From assembly GCF_018449695.1 (NCBI RefSeq), contig NZ_JAAVUY010000011.1, positions 87,001 to 151,000 on the forward strand: a DNA stretch of 64,000 nucleotides. The letters run 5' to 3'. The position numbers and the translations under genes were made by a program. Below are positions 9,161-17,550 of the stretch, in pieces. This DNA comes from Bradyrhizobium sp. dw_411. Its GTDB lineage: Bacteria > Pseudomonadota > Alphaproteobacteria > Rhizobiales > Xanthobacteraceae. The notes under the pieces are model-generated. The model was not told the origin of the DNA. It was given only the letters and a program-made list of their open reading frames with translations, and searched no databases. Every line of letters begins with the position of its first letter. The stretch's first letter is position 1.

Positions 9161-10015
9161 TCAGATCGAGGATAAGTTACGCGCCAGCATGTAAAGCGCC
9201 ACCGCTATGATGACCGCGGCGAACACAATATTGAGCGCGCCGTGCCGCATCGACAGGGCGCGCGCCGAGCGGGTGCCAATCAACCCGCCGACGATGCCGC
9301 CGGCAATGAACAATCCCGCGAGTTCCCACGAAATCAGCCCGGACCACGCATAGCTCGTCGCCGTAGTCAGGCCGAAGGTCGTCACTGCAACCAGCGACGA
9401 GGATACCGCGTTCATGATCGACATTCCCGTTGCCAGCATCAGGGCAGGCACGATCAGGAATCCACCGCCGATACCGAAGAAGCCGGACAGCGTCCCGGTC
9501 GCGATGCCGAGGCCGACAATGGCCGGCATGTTGTCTCTGGTCATCTTCACGTCGGGCAGGCCGATCCGCGTGCGCGTTTTCAGCATCAACACCGCGATGA
9601 CGATCATCAGCAGCGCGAACAGCGCCAGCAATTTCTGACCATCGAGCATTTTGCCAAAGATCGAACCTGTAAAGGCGCCGAGAATACCGGCCGCCGCAAA
9701 CATCAGCGCGCACGACCATTGCACCGTGCCGTTGCGCGCATGGTTCGACAGATTGATGGCGGCATTGGCGGCTACTGCGATGGCGCTGGTGCCGATCGCG
9801 ACATGGGCATCGGATACACCGACCACATAGACCATCAGCGGCACCGCGAGGATCGATCCGCCGCCGCCGACAAGGCCAAGCGAAAATCCAACCAGCGCTC
9901 CCGACGCCAGTCCCAGCACGCCCTGCACCGTAGAGATAATCAAGAACGTCACCTTGCTTTTGCTGAGAGACCGTAAAGGGAATCTTCGCAAACCTCCATG
10001 GCGGCAGTGCAGCAA
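9161..10015 (-). CDS. TSUP family permease (TauE/SafE, sulfite/organosulfonate exporter type)
   Basis: Up to 284 residues with 7-8 predicted membrane helices. It has the two TSUP half-domains, each opening with a Gly-rich signature: GFSLGLVGGGGSILAVPLMVY and GFFGIGGGFLIVPALML. The start is uncertain: the ATG at 10015 adds a basic tail, while a GTG at 9952 would give a shorter N-terminus just before the first helix. The family exports small anions such as sulfite, sulfoacetate or related acids; the actual substrate is unknown. It follows the LrgA/LrgB pair by 12 bases on the same strand and may be cotranscribed. Confidence 0.88.
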   Translation of the reverse strand: MLHCRHGGLRRFPLRSLSKSKVTFLIISTVQGVLGLASGALVGFSLGLVGGGGSILAVPLMVYVVGVSDAHVAIGTSAIAVAANAAINLSNHARNGTVQWSCALMFAAAGILGAFTGSIFGKMLDGQKLLALFALLMIVIAVLMLKTRTRIGLPDVKMTRDNMPAIVGLGIATGTLSGFFGIGGGFLIVPALMLATGMSIMNAVSSSLVAVTTFGLTTATSYAWSGLISWELAGLFIAGGIVGGLIGTRSARALSMRHGALNIVFAAVIIAVALYMLARNLSSI

Positions 10016-10027
10016 ATCGACATTGGA

Positions 10028-10750
10028 TCAGCGCACCAGCAGCGTCACGGCCAGCGGCACCAATAGCGAGGTCACGAGCGCATTGAGGCTCATCGCGATG
10101 CCGGCGAAGGCGCCCGCGACCGCATCGACCTGAAACGCGCGGGCGGTGCCGATGCCGTGCGCGGCGATGCCGACGGCGAATCCGCGCGCGCGAAAGTCCG
10201 TGATGCGCATCCGGTTCATCAGCGGCGTCACGATGATCGCGCCCATGATGCCGGTGAGGACGACCGCGACCGCGGTCAGCGACGGATCGGCATGCAGGGA
10301 TTCGCTGATGCCCATCGCAACGCCCGCCGTGACCGATTTCGGGGCCAGCGACAACACCACCGCGCGCGGCAAGCCCGCGACCTCCGCCAACAGCACGATC
10401 GAAATCACCGCGGTCACCGAGCCCGCCACCAGCGCCACCAGCATCGGCAGCATCGCGGCCAGCACGGTCTTGCGGTTTTCGTAAAGCGGCACCGCCAGCG
10501 CCACGGTCGCTGGCCCAAGCAAGAAATGCACGAACTGGGCTCCACCGAAATAGGTCGTGTAGGAGGTGCCGGTGAGCAGCAGGAAAACCCCGATGATCCA
10601 GATCGAATGCAGCACGGGATTGGCCAGCGCATGACGATGCGTTGCCAGCGATACGGCGTCCGCGATCGCATAGACCAATAGCGTCACCGTCAGCCAGAGC
10701 AGCGGCGACTGCGACAGATATACCCACAGCGAGAGCGGATTTGCGCTCAT
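10028..10750 (-). CDS. lrgB: LrgB/CidB-type membrane protein
   Basis: 240 residues, all hydrophobic helices, with the LrgB signatures PLYENRK, LAPKSVTAGVAMGISE and AAHGIGTARAFQ. LrgB works with the small holin-like LrgA and is linked to control of autolysis and, in several bacteria, to pyruvate or glycolate/3-hydroxypropionate transport. Its start overlaps the lrgA stop by four bases, so the two are translationally coupled. The length matches the family. Confidence 0.93.
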   Translation of the reverse strand: MSANPLSLWVYLSQSPLLWLTVTLLVYAIADAVSLATHRHALANPVLHSIWIIGVFLLLTGTSYTTYFGGAQFVHFLLGPATVALAVPLYENRKTVLAAMLPMLVALVAGSVTAVISIVLLAEVAGLPRAVVLSLAPKSVTAGVAMGISESLHADPSLTAVAVVLTGIMGAIIVTPLMNRMRITDFRARGFAVGIAAHGIGTARAFQVDAVAGAFAGIAMSLNALVTSLLVPLAVTLLVR

Positions 10751-11145
10751 GGCGCGCTCCCATTGCGCGTCATCAGGCGGCTGGCGAGACGAAATGTCGC
10801 CACCGTCACCAGCAACGTCACCACCACAGAGACCGCAAGAATCACAATGATGGCGATGCCATGCTCGGCGATGAGATCAAGCTTCTGCACGACGCCGACA
10901 CCGGCCGGGACGAACAGCAGCGACAGATGCGCGAGCAGGCCCCGGCTCGCATTCTCCACGCCATCCTGCTGCAACGGCCCGCGCGCGAGAATTTTGAAGC
11001 GGTCACGCGCCAACAGCAATACCAGCAGAAGCATCAGGCCGATCACCGGTCCCGGTATCGGCAAGGCGACACCACGCACGAAAACTTCGCCGGCCAATTG
11101 GCAGAGCAGGATCAGACTGAGGCTTGCGATCATCCCTATGTCCAC
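10747..11145 (-). CDS. lrgA: LrgA/CidA holin-like membrane protein
   Basis: 132 residues with four predicted membrane helices. The family signature is visible in LCQLAGEVFVRGVALPIPGPVIGLMLLL and in the later HLSLLFVPAGVGVVQ. It forms the small partner of LrgB; together they influence murein hydrolase activity or act as a carboxylate transporter. The gene is first in a likely lrgA-lrgB-TSUP transcript. Confidence 0.93.
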   Translation of the reverse strand: MDIGMIASLSLILLCQLAGEVFVRGVALPIPGPVIGLMLLLVLLLARDRFKILARGPLQQDGVENASRGLLAHLSLLFVPAGVGVVQKLDLIAEHGIAIIVILAVSVVVTLLVTVATFRLASRLMTRNGSAP

Positions 11146-11185
11146 GGACGCGCATCGGCGGCGGCAGGCGATGCCGGCGAATGCT

Positions 11186-11713
11186 TCAACCCTTCAGGCG
11201 GCTGACGCATTCGCTGTAATAGCCGCCACTCTTTTCGATCCATTTCAGGCCGTCATTTGCATTGGTGGCCTTGTTGGCGGTGAACTGGTCCGCACAGGTG
11301 TGCGTCCGCGCCTTATCCGCAGGCTCTGCGGAATATTTCGGTGCAATCGCCGTCGGAAATACCGCCTGCGAGGTGGTCGGTCCACACTCCTGCTCCCGAA
11401 ACTCTTTCCACTTGCGGCCCTTCAATTTGCCGGAAACTTCAGCGGTCAGATATTTCAGCCCGCATCCCGCCGCTGATGGCGCGGGTTTTACGACGATTGC
11501 GGTCGAGGTTGGATTGGACGGCGCAGAGGCCGCCGGGGGCGAAGGGTCAGGTGCTTTTGACTCCGAAGCTGGCGCCGTCGCAGACGCGGCAGGCTCTGCC
11601 GCCTGGGCAAGCCGGCCGATGTTTGCCGAAGGATCGGCCGCCACCGCCGGGGCGATCTGAAAAATGACGATAATCCCGATCGAGGCCGTTAGCTGCCGGA
11701 AGTTTTTCGTCAT
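11186..11713 (-). CDS. Small secreted protein, PsiF-like Cys/FR motif, paralogue 1
   Basis: 175 residues if started at the ATG at 11713; a TTG at 11749 is an alternative. The N-terminus is a signal peptide (IGIIVIFQIAPAVA, cut near AVAA). A long Pro/Ala/Ser linker follows. A motif KYLTAEVSGKLKGRKWKEFREQEC comes next, then a C-terminal module FPTAIAPKYS..KARTHTCADQF..GLKWIEKSGGYYSEC. The gene immediately downstream on this strand, 11859-12338, encodes the same architecture. No enzymatic motif is present; four or more conserved Cys suggest disulfides in the periplasm. The function is not known to me. Confidence 0.78.
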   Translation of the reverse strand: MTKNFRQLTASIGIIVIFQIAPAVAADPSANIGRLAQAAEPAASATAPASESKAPDPSPPAASAPSNPTSTAIVVKPAPSAAGCGLKYLTAEVSGKLKGRKWKEFREQECGPTTSQAVFPTAIAPKYSAEPADKARTHTCADQFTANKATNANDGLKWIEKSGGYYSECVSRLKG

Positions 11714-11858
11714 ATCCGCCCCGCGAAATCGATTGGTCGCATCCGGCAATGCTTCCTTTTATTCAATTGCTATCGGTAAAACACTTGTTGGTAAAAAGCT
11801 TGTCAGCAAAAGACCCGGGCCAATCCGGCCCGAGCCTTTCGCGGAATCGAAGGCTGTT

Positions 11859-12338
11859 TCAGCCCTTCAGCTTCTTGTTGCACTCGCTGTAATAGCCGCC
11901 GCCCTTCTGGATCCATTTCAGGCCGCCATTGCCGTTGGTTTCCTTGTTGGCGTTGTATTGATCGACGCAGGTGTGCATCCGGGCCTTGCCGGCGCTTTCC
12001 TGCGCGTATTTCGGATTGATGGCGAAGGGGAATACCGCATTGCCCGTCGGCATCGGGAAGGCCGGCGCGGCTTCAGGTTTCTTCGCCACCTCTTTCGGTG
12101 CAGGCGCCGGTGCCGGTGCGGGCGCCGGCATCGCGGCGGGGGTCGCGGCAGCATCCGCACTGCATTGGGCTTTGCGGAAATCATTCCACTTCTGGCCGTT
12201 GAGGGTGCCGGCGGTTTTCGCCGCCTGGTATTTCGCACTGCACTCCTGCGAGCTCAGCGCCTGCGCCGGCGATGCCGCCACAAACGCAACAAAACCCGAC
12301 GCCGCAACCGCACACAATAATTTTGCTTGAATGGTCAT
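11859..12338 (-). CDS. Small secreted protein, PsiF-like Cys/FR motif, paralogue 2
   Basis: 159 residues from ATG at 12338, chosen because AAGGAGA lies about 7 bases upstream. A signal peptide ends near ASPAQA. The mature protein has the KYQAAKTAGTLNGQKWNDFRKAQC motif, a Pro/Ala linker, and the C-terminal module PFAINPKYAQ..KARMHTCVDQYNANK..GLKWIQKGGGYYSEC. It is a tandem paralogue of the product of 11186-11713, sharing both modules in the same order. The first motif resembles the repeat of phosphate-starvation protein PsiF, also found in the gene at 12528. Likely periplasmic; role unknown. Confidence 0.82.
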   Translation of the reverse strand: MTIQAKLLCAVAASGFVAFVAASPAQALSSQECSAKYQAAKTAGTLNGQKWNDFRKAQCSADAAATPAAMPAPAPAPAPAPKEVAKKPEAAPAFPMPTGNAVFPFAINPKYAQESAGKARMHTCVDQYNANKETNGNGGLKWIQKGGGYYSECNKKLKG

Positions 12339-12527
12339 CCCTGGTCTCCTTGGGGCATGGCTATATCGAGGTCCCCATCCTAACGTAGCGAAGGCGGGTG
12401 ACAACGGCCATCCATCGCTGCTTAAAAATATCGCGGCGCGGAAACGCCATCTCACCGGCTTTATTCATCCGCGGTTCAGCATCGCGGCGCGACGTTGCCC
12501 CTTTCTTTTAACCCCGAGGTGCCTGCC

Positions 12528-12764
12528 ATGAAGACCATATCTTCCCGCGCGATCGCGACCGCCTTCGCATCCATGCTGCTGATGGGTTCTGCGTTCGCGC
12601 AAACACCCGCCGCCGCGCCGGCCGCGAAAGCCGAGAAGGCACCCGTGGTCCACAGCGCGGCCTCGCTGGAATGCTCCAAGGAAGCCGATGCCAAGGGATT
12701 GCACGGCAAAGAGCGCAAGAAATTCCGTTCCGAATGCAAGCGCGCTGCTGCCGACAAGAAGTGA
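12528..12764 (+). CDS. PsiF-repeat small secreted protein
   Basis: 78 residues from ATG at 12528, with CGAGGT upstream. A signal peptide covers about residues 1-24 (AFASMLLMGSAFAQ). An Ala/Pro linker leads to one PsiF-type repeat, CSKEADAKGLHGKERKKFRSEC, and a basic tail. Escherichia coli PsiF is induced by phosphate starvation and has two such repeats; this protein has one. It is divergent from the paralogous pair at 11186-12338, which carry a related Cys-G-K-FR-Cys motif. The biochemical role is unknown. Confidence 0.82.
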   Translation: MKTISSRAIATAFASMLLMGSAFAQTPAAAPAAKAEKAPVVHSAASLECSKEADAKGLHGKERKKFRSECKRAAADKK

Positions 12765-12786
12765 TCTAGTCGGTTGATTTTGACTG

Positions 12787-12810
12787 CTCCCTCCCTAATC
12801 CGGGAGGGAG
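12787..12810 (+). terminator. Hairpin downstream of the PsiF-like gene
   Basis: Arms CTCCCTCCC and GGGAGGGAG form a perfect 9-base GC-rich stem with a 6-base loop, 23 bases after the stop codon. The following sequence (TAGTCTGTTA) is only weakly T-rich, so termination is plausible but not typical. No gene is seen between here and 12963. Confidence 0.45.
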
Positions 12811-12962
12811 TAGTCTGTTACTGGTGATTCGGGGCTTGTGATTCGGCCCTGCCCTGCCCAACACGCCCGATGATCGGCCCTTTAATTTCCGCCATTCGCA
12901 CTGCATTGCTGCAGTTGCGTTGTCGCAATTGTCCCCCGCTTGCGGATTTGCCATAACGCGGC

Positions 12963-14048
12963 GTGAGCCAAATCCTAGCATCGATGGCGCTTGCCATCCC
13001 CAGCCGCGCCAAAATCCTGAACTTCCTTGAAACGCTGGCGATCGGCACTGTCGGCGGCACGCTATTTTTATGGGCAAATCTCCCCGGCGGGCTGATTTCC
13101 GGCGCGATGATCGCGGTCGGTATTGCCGCGATCGCAGGCAGGCCGCTCGCGGTGCCGGCGATTGCCACCCAGGCGGTGTTGGTGTTGCTTGGGATTTCGC
13201 TGGGATCGCTGATGTCGCGGCAATTGCTGCAGCATATCAGCGCCTATCCGGTGACCATTGCATTGCTGGCGCTGGCCACCTTCTGCTCGACCTTCGGCAG
13301 CAGTCTCTATCTGCAGCGCTTCCACGGCTGGGACCGGACTTCGGCCTTTCTGGCGGGCAGCCCCGGCGCGCTGTCGCAAATCGTCATACTCGCCGCGGAG
13401 AAGGGGGCCGATGTGCCGGGGATCGCTGTGGTGCAGACCATGCGCGTGATCATCCTGACCGCGGCGCTGCCGCTGCTGCTGGCGGTGATCGGCATGGCCC
13501 CGGCATCGCCATTGAGCTTGGCGACCACGACCGCCTCGCCGCTCGAACTGGCCGAATTGGTCGCGGCTTCGGTGGCTGCGGCATTGCTGTTGCGACTGAT
13601 CAAGTTTCCGGCGAGCTGGATGTTCGGCGCGATGATCGGGGCCAGCGTGCTGCATGGCACCGGACTGGTCGAGGGCGGGATACCGCCCTGGCTGCGCGCG
13701 GTTGCGCTGGTCGGAATCGGCTCGCTGATCGGCTCGCGCTTTGCGCGGATGCGGCCCAAAACCCTGCTCAGCCATGTCAATGCGGCGCTGGGATCGTTCG
13801 CGGTCGCCGTCGCCGTGACCGCGATCTTTGTCATCGTGATCGCGCTGACGACGCCGGTCAAATTCGGCGACATCGTCGTCGCCTTCGCGCCGGGCGCGAT
13901 GGACGCGATGCTGGCGCTGGCGCTAACGCTGCATATCGACCCGATCTTCGTCGGCGCGCATCATCTGGCGCGGTTCGTGTTCGTCACCGTCGCGACCCCC
14001 GGCATCGTCCATCTGTTCGGACGGCCGCAGGAAGATGTCGACGATTAG
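12963..14048 (+). CDS. AbrB-family integral membrane protein (putative transporter/regulator)
   Basis: 361 residues from GTG at 12963; ATG at 12984 is an alternative start. Ten or so hydrophobic helices form two related halves, as in the AbrB/YdcO-like family long mislabelled ammonia monooxygenase. Signature stretches are LPGGLISGAMIAVGIAAI and FLAGSPGALSQIVILAAEKG in the first half and FPASWMFGAMIGASVLHGTG and FAPGAMDAMLALALTLHIDP in the second. The substrate is not established for the family. It converges with dsbB, leaving only 5 bases between the stops. Confidence 0.88.
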   Translation: MSQILASMALAIPSRAKILNFLETLAIGTVGGTLFLWANLPGGLISGAMIAVGIAAIAGRPLAVPAIATQAVLVLLGISLGSLMSRQLLQHISAYPVTIALLALATFCSTFGSSLYLQRFHGWDRTSAFLAGSPGALSQIVILAAEKGADVPGIAVVQTMRVIILTAALPLLLAVIGMAPASPLSLATTTASPLELAELVAASVAAALLLRLIKFPASWMFGAMIGASVLHGTGLVEGGIPPWLRAVALVGIGSLIGSRFARMRPKTLLSHVNAALGSFAVAVAVTAIFVIVIALTTPVKFGDIVVAFAPGAMDAMLALALTLHIDPIFVGAHHLARFVFVTVATPGIVHLFGRPQEDVDD

Positions 14049-14053
14049 TTTTG

Positions 14054-14599
14054 CTAGCGGCGCGCGGTCCTGACAAAACCCCAGGCGGCGATCGCGGCCA
14101 TCAAGAGCGAGATCAGCACGTTGTAGCCGGCCAGCGACAGGCCGAAAAGGCGCCACTGCACCTCATCGCAACGGATCACCTTGACGGTATCGAGCCGCTT
14201 CAACAGATCGCCGGCGCTGCCGAGACCTCCGATCGGCCCGGTGCAATCGGTCGGTCCCTGCCAGAATCCCCATTCGACCCCGGCGTGATAGGTGCCGAGC
14301 ACAGCATTGCCGAGTGCGGCGAGGGCGAGAATCGCGAGCCCGGCCAGCAGCACCGCACGCGGGGCTTTCTGGCCCGCCGCCAGCGCGATCAACGCGCCGA
14401 GCGGGATCGCCAGATAATACGCGTAGCGCTGCTCAAGGCAGAGCGGACAGGGACGGATATCCAGCACCAGTTGAAAGTACCACGCCCCCGCGATGGTCCC
14501 CGCCGCAAGGGCCGTGACCGCCAATGCGGCCATCAGCGCCGGATTGGCGCTGTCTTGCGCGGTTGATGTGGCGGCGGTGGCGTGAAGCGTCACGTTCAT
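14054..14599 (-). CDS. dsbB: Disulfide bond formation protein B (DsbB)
   Basis: 181 residues with four membrane helices. The first periplasmic redox pair is in RPCPLCLEQRYAYY (CPLC), the quinone-linked pair. The second loop carries Cys in GPTDCTGPIGG and VIRCDEVQW, the pair that reoxidises DsbA. The fold and spacing fit DsbB of alphaproteobacteria. It passes electrons from DsbA to ubiquinone; the DsbA-like protein encoded at 8440 is a possible partner. Ends with a cytoplasmic Arg tail. Confidence 0.93.
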   Translation of the reverse strand: MNVTLHATAATSTAQDSANPALMAALAVTALAAGTIAGAWYFQLVLDIRPCPLCLEQRYAYYLAIPLGALIALAAGQKAPRAVLLAGLAILALAALGNAVLGTYHAGVEWGFWQGPTDCTGPIGGLGSAGDLLKRLDTVKVIRCDEVQWRLFGLSLAGYNVLISLLMAAIAAWGFVRTARR

Positions 14600-14633
14600 C
14601 TCCCGTACCCGGCGTCGTATTCAGGCGATCTTT

Positions 14634-14680
14634 GCTCTAACGCGATTTCCTGACGCAAACCGGCTCAAAAACGCTCTAAC
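14634..14680. repeat. Dispersed extragenic palindrome copy
   Basis: Degenerate third copy of the family seen at 3064-3112 and 4191-4262: GCTCTAACGCGATTTCCTGA at the left and AAAAACGCTCTAA at the right. It lies in the 250-base gap between dsbB and the tRNA gene, where I see nothing else. Confidence 0.55.
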
Positions 14681-14847
14681 CCGCGCCGATGGCGCTGTCG
14701 AGGCGGCCGCGTTCACACCGGAGTGTTTGGACAGTAATGGACCTTGGCACCGCCCCGATTTGACCCGCCAACGCGGGTTGACCGGCAGTCACCGGCCGCT
14801 ATATTCCGCCCGCTTCGCGACGCTAGCCCAAGGGCCGGCATCCGGAA

Positions 14848-14932
14848 GCCCCTGTGGCGGAATTGGTAGACGCGCTCGACTCAAAATCGAGTTCCGCAAG
14901 GAGTGCTGGTTCGATTCCGGCCAGGGGCACCA
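14848..14932 (+). tRNA. tRNA-Leu (anticodon CAA)
   Basis: A complete cloverleaf can be drawn: acceptor arms GCCCCTG and CAGGGGC, discriminator A, and an encoded CCA at 14930-14932. The D arm contains AATTGGTAGACGC. The anticodon stem CTCGA/TCGAG encloses the loop CTCAAAA, giving anticodon CAA (reads UUG). A long variable arm, GTTCCGCAAGGAGT, is as expected for class II leucine tRNA. The T loop is TTCGATT. Confidence 0.96.
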
Positions 14933-15021
14933 CGCTTCGCCCTTTTGGGCTTCGCGTGGCGCAGCCATGTGAGACCGAAAGGGCGAAGCGTGTCCGGCGT
15001 AGCCTCTTGCGAAGCCAGACT
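14931..15021. repeat. Palindromic repeat abutting the tRNA-Leu 3' end
   Basis: Perfect 15-base arms, CACGCTTCGCCCTTT at 14931-14945 and its complement at 14978-14992, begin within the CCA end of the tRNA gene. A further degenerate part (GTCCGGCGTAGCC..) runs to about 15021. It could act as the tRNA operon terminator or be a mobile palindrome that landed beside the tRNA. Confidence 0.55.
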
Positions 15022-15044
15022 TCGATCTGCGGGCCACCCCCGAT

Positions 15045-15839
15045 TTAATGTTCGACCCGGTACAGGCGCCATCGCTTCGGCACGCCTTTGAGCTGATGAA
15101 CGCCGCGATCTTTGAAACGGATATCGGACTGCGACATCAGGTCCTTGACCGCGCTTGAGACCAGGACCTCGCCGGCACGCGCTTTCGCGGCGACGCGCGC
15201 GCCGATGTGAAACGCGAGACCGAATACTTCGGCCCCGCTCACCTTGTATTCGCCCGCATGCAGCCCCACCCTGATCTCCAGCCCCAGCGTGCGCACGGCC
15301 TCGCGGATTGCGGCCGCACAACGGACCCCGGCAGCCGGCGTGCCGAACGTCGCGAGCAGCCCGTCTCCCGTCGTCACGACTTCCTTTCCGCGCAACGTCT
15401 TCAGCTCTCTGCGGACGGCGGCGTAATAGAGATTCATCACCTGTGTCCAACGCGCATCGCCCAGCCGCGCGGCTTTTTCGGTGGACCGGACGATATCGAC
15501 AAACAGGATCGTGGCGAGCGCCTGTGCGAACTCGTCGCCACGATTGGCGGGTCGGCCCCGGATCGTAATGCTTCCAGCCAGCGGTTCATAGCTATGGCTA
15601 CGCCGCCGCGCGATGGCGGTTTTTGTATAAGCTTGGGCGCGCTGCACCGTGCCGCAACGAATTGTTTTCGCCTGCGGCGGCAGCGTCCAATAAATCTTTC
15701 GCCCGTCTCCCACGCCATGGACTTCGACGGCGCCCCACTTCAGGAAAACCGTCGAACCAACCCGGCGAACCCACCATGCCTTTGACGTGTATCCAGAAAC
15801 ATTCGACTGATGGACACCGATGCGAAGGAATTTGGGCAT
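15045..15839 (-). CDS. Class III adenylate/guanylate cyclase with an extra N-terminal domain
   Basis: 264 residues. The C-terminal 160 residues form a class III nucleotide cyclase domain. The first metal-binding Asp is in FVDIVRST (D115), the second in TTGDGLLATF (D159). The following VGLHAGEYKVSG..FHIGARVAAKA segment contains the usual transition-state Arg. The C-terminal HQLKGVPKRWRLYRV is the typical family ending. The first 90 residues (WWVRRVGSTVFLKWG..., ending KTAIARRRSHSYEPL) have no membrane helix and faintly resemble a WGR-type domain; this is a weak call. The likely product is cAMP; no effector is visible nearby. Confidence 0.82.
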   Translation of the reverse strand: MPKFLRIGVHQSNVSGYTSKAWWVRRVGSTVFLKWGAVEVHGVGDGRKIYWTLPPQAKTIRCGTVQRAQAYTKTAIARRRSHSYEPLAGSITIRGRPANRGDEFAQALATILFVDIVRSTEKAARLGDARWTQVMNLYYAAVRRELKTLRGKEVVTTGDGLLATFGTPAAGVRCAAAIREAVRTLGLEIRVGLHAGEYKVSGAEVFGLAFHIGARVAAKARAGEVLVSSAVKDLMSQSDIRFKDRGVHQLKGVPKRWRLYRVEH

Positions 15840-15994
15840 GTGCGCTACCGATCGAAGGACCGTTTGAGCCTACCAAGGGTAAAGCGTAATTATACATTCC
15901 TATGTTGGCAACAGGACTCGCGCGAGAAGCTTTTTTTGCAGCGAGCATCCGCCCCAGTTCGAACAATGCCAAGTTTTTTCAATGCCAAGTCTCT

Positions 15995-16786
15995 TCACCT
16001 CCACGTCTTCGCGCTGATCGACCGATGCCATCCGATCAGCCAACGCTCCGCCAGCAAGATCGCGCGATTGAGTACAAATCCGAGCAGCGCCAGGGTCACG
16101 ATCCCTGCGTAAACGTCGGTGATCTGGAGCATGTGCTGGGCAACGACCACCCGGCGCCCCAGGCCGTTGAAACTCATAATCATCTCGGAAGAGATTCCCA
16201 CGACCAGCGCAATCGCCATCGCGACCCGCAGGCCTGTCATGATCCTCGGAAGCGCAGCCGGCAGCAGCACCGTTCGAAACAGCAGACCCTTGCGCTTGCC
16301 GAACGTTCGCGCGGTGTCGATCAACACGGGATCGACAGAACGAACTCCATCGACTGTAGATAGCAGGATCGGGATCATCGCCGCGCTGGCCACAATGAAA
16401 ATGTGCATGCCGGTGCCAACGCCGAACGCAACCGCCGCGATCGGCACCAGGGCCGTCGCGGGGACGGGACGCAGCACCTCGATGGTCAGATGGAGCGTGC
16501 GATACGCCATTTCGGAAGTGCCCATGATCAGGCCAACACCGATGCCGAGAATAGCAGCAACCGCAAAACCGCCGATGACGCGCGCGCAGGTCGCGGCCAG
16601 ATCCGCATAAAAGCCGGCATCCGTCCATTGGGCGGCAAACCGTGCGAGAACGCTGGCTGCGGAAGGAATGATCTGGCGATCGAGAACACCTGACTGCGAA
16701 CCGGCCTGCCAGCACAGCAGCAGAAGCAGCGTCGTCGCGAGCCCAAGCACCCACGGCCGCTGCTGAATCCGCGCGAGCATGCTCAA
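15995..16786 (-). CDS. ABC transporter permease (NitT/TauT family)
   Basis: 263 residues, 6 predicted helices, BPD-transport inner-membrane domain. The EAA-like cytoplasmic loop is visible in DTARTFGKRKGLLFRTVLLPAALPRIMTGLRVA. Similar to SsuC/TauC. It overlaps the preceding permease gene by four bases and closes a five-gene import operon (solute-binding protein, RidA-like, ATPase, two permeases). A pair of different permeases in one NitT/TauT system suggests a heterodimeric channel. Confidence 0.9.
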   Translation of the reverse strand: MSMLARIQQRPWVLGLATTLLLLLCWQAGSQSGVLDRQIIPSAASVLARFAAQWTDAGFYADLAATCARVIGGFAVAAILGIGVGLIMGTSEMAYRTLHLTIEVLRPVPATALVPIAAVAFGVGTGMHIFIVASAAMIPILLSTVDGVRSVDPVLIDTARTFGKRKGLLFRTVLLPAALPRIMTGLRVAMAIALVVGISSEMIMSFNGLGRRVVVAQHMLQITDVYAGIVTLALLGFVLNRAILLAERWLIGWHRSISAKTWR

Positions 16787-17550
16787 CGCCCCATCATTTG
16801 ACGATGCCAGCGCAGCATGGAGCCTTCGAAAACGCCAAACAGTCTGCCGATGCCATAGCCGAGAACCGCGACAAGGATGATTCCCGCGTAGGCCTCGGGC
16901 GTTCGCAAAGCGCCCTGTTCCTCGCCAATGTAGCCTCCCAGGCCGCCGCCGAATCCCGAAACCAGTTCGACCACGACCGTGACGATGACGGCGTTGCCGA
17001 GCGCGACCCGCAGTCCGGTAAAAGTCTGCGGCGCCGCCGCCGGCAGGATGATGGTCGAGAACTGGCGGAAGCCCGACGCCTGAAAGGTGCGGCCGGTATC
17101 GATCAGCACGGGATCGATGCCGCGAACTGCGTCCATCGCGTGCAGCAGCACCACCCAGCCCGATCCGAAGGCGATCACGCTGTAGGCCATGGCATCGCCG
17201 AGCCCGAGCAGGAGCACGGCCACCGGCAGCACCGCAATAACCGGCAGCGGCCGGAAAAACTCGATGATCGGTTCAGACGCCGCATACAACAACCGCCAGC
17301 GGCCCAGTGCGAAACCGGCCAGCGTCCCGAGGATGACCGCGATGCCGTAGCCGATCACAAGCCGCCGCGTCGTGCGCAGGAATTCGATCGCGAGATCGCC
17401 CTGGAGAATTTCGGTTGCCATGGCGTGCGCGATGGCGCTTGGGGCGGGTAGCTGATCTGGCGTGACCAGCCCGAGGCGGGCAATCGTCTCCCACGCGACA
17501 AGCAGAGCGAGAAGGAACACCACACCCGACAAACGCTGGATGATCTTCAA
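16783..17550 (-). CDS. ABC transporter permease (NitT/TauT family)
   Basis: 255 residues with the same fold as the product of 15995-16786. The EAA loop reads DTGRTFQASGFRQFSTIILPAAAPQTFTGLRVALGNA, and the N-terminal helix is LLALLVAWETIA. It overlaps the ATPase gene upstream and the second permease gene downstream by four bases each, so the three are tightly coupled. It forms the membrane channel with its paralogue. Confidence 0.9.
   Translation of the reverse strand: MKIIQRLSGVVFLLALLVAWETIARLGLVTPDQLPAPSAIAHAMATEILQGDLAIEFLRTTRRLVIGYGIAVILGTLAGFALGRWRLLYAASEPIIEFFRPLPVIAVLPVAVLLLGLGDAMAYSVIAFGSGWVVLLHAMDAVRGIDPVLIDTGRTFQASGFRQFSTIILPAAAPQTFTGLRVALGNAVIVTVVVELVSGFGGGLGGYIGEEQGALRTPEAYAGIILVAVLGYGIGRLFGVFEGSMLRWHRQMMGR

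Noticed and set aside
9177..10763. A 528-codon minus-strand frame across the TSUP and lrgB genes
   Set aside because: It is a shifted shadow of the TSUP and LrgB genes (same strand, another frame) with Arg/Gly/Asp-rich composition; the true frames have membrane helices and family motifs.
13070..14566. A 498-codon plus-strand frame overlapping the AbrB-family gene and dsbB
   Set aside because: Out of frame with the AbrB-family permease and antisense to DsbB; low-complexity Arg-rich product.
14931..15040. tRNA-Leu as an integration (att) site for a genomic island
   Set aside because: A palindrome abuts the tRNA, but there is no integrase gene and no direct repeat of the tRNA 3' end that I could find downstream.
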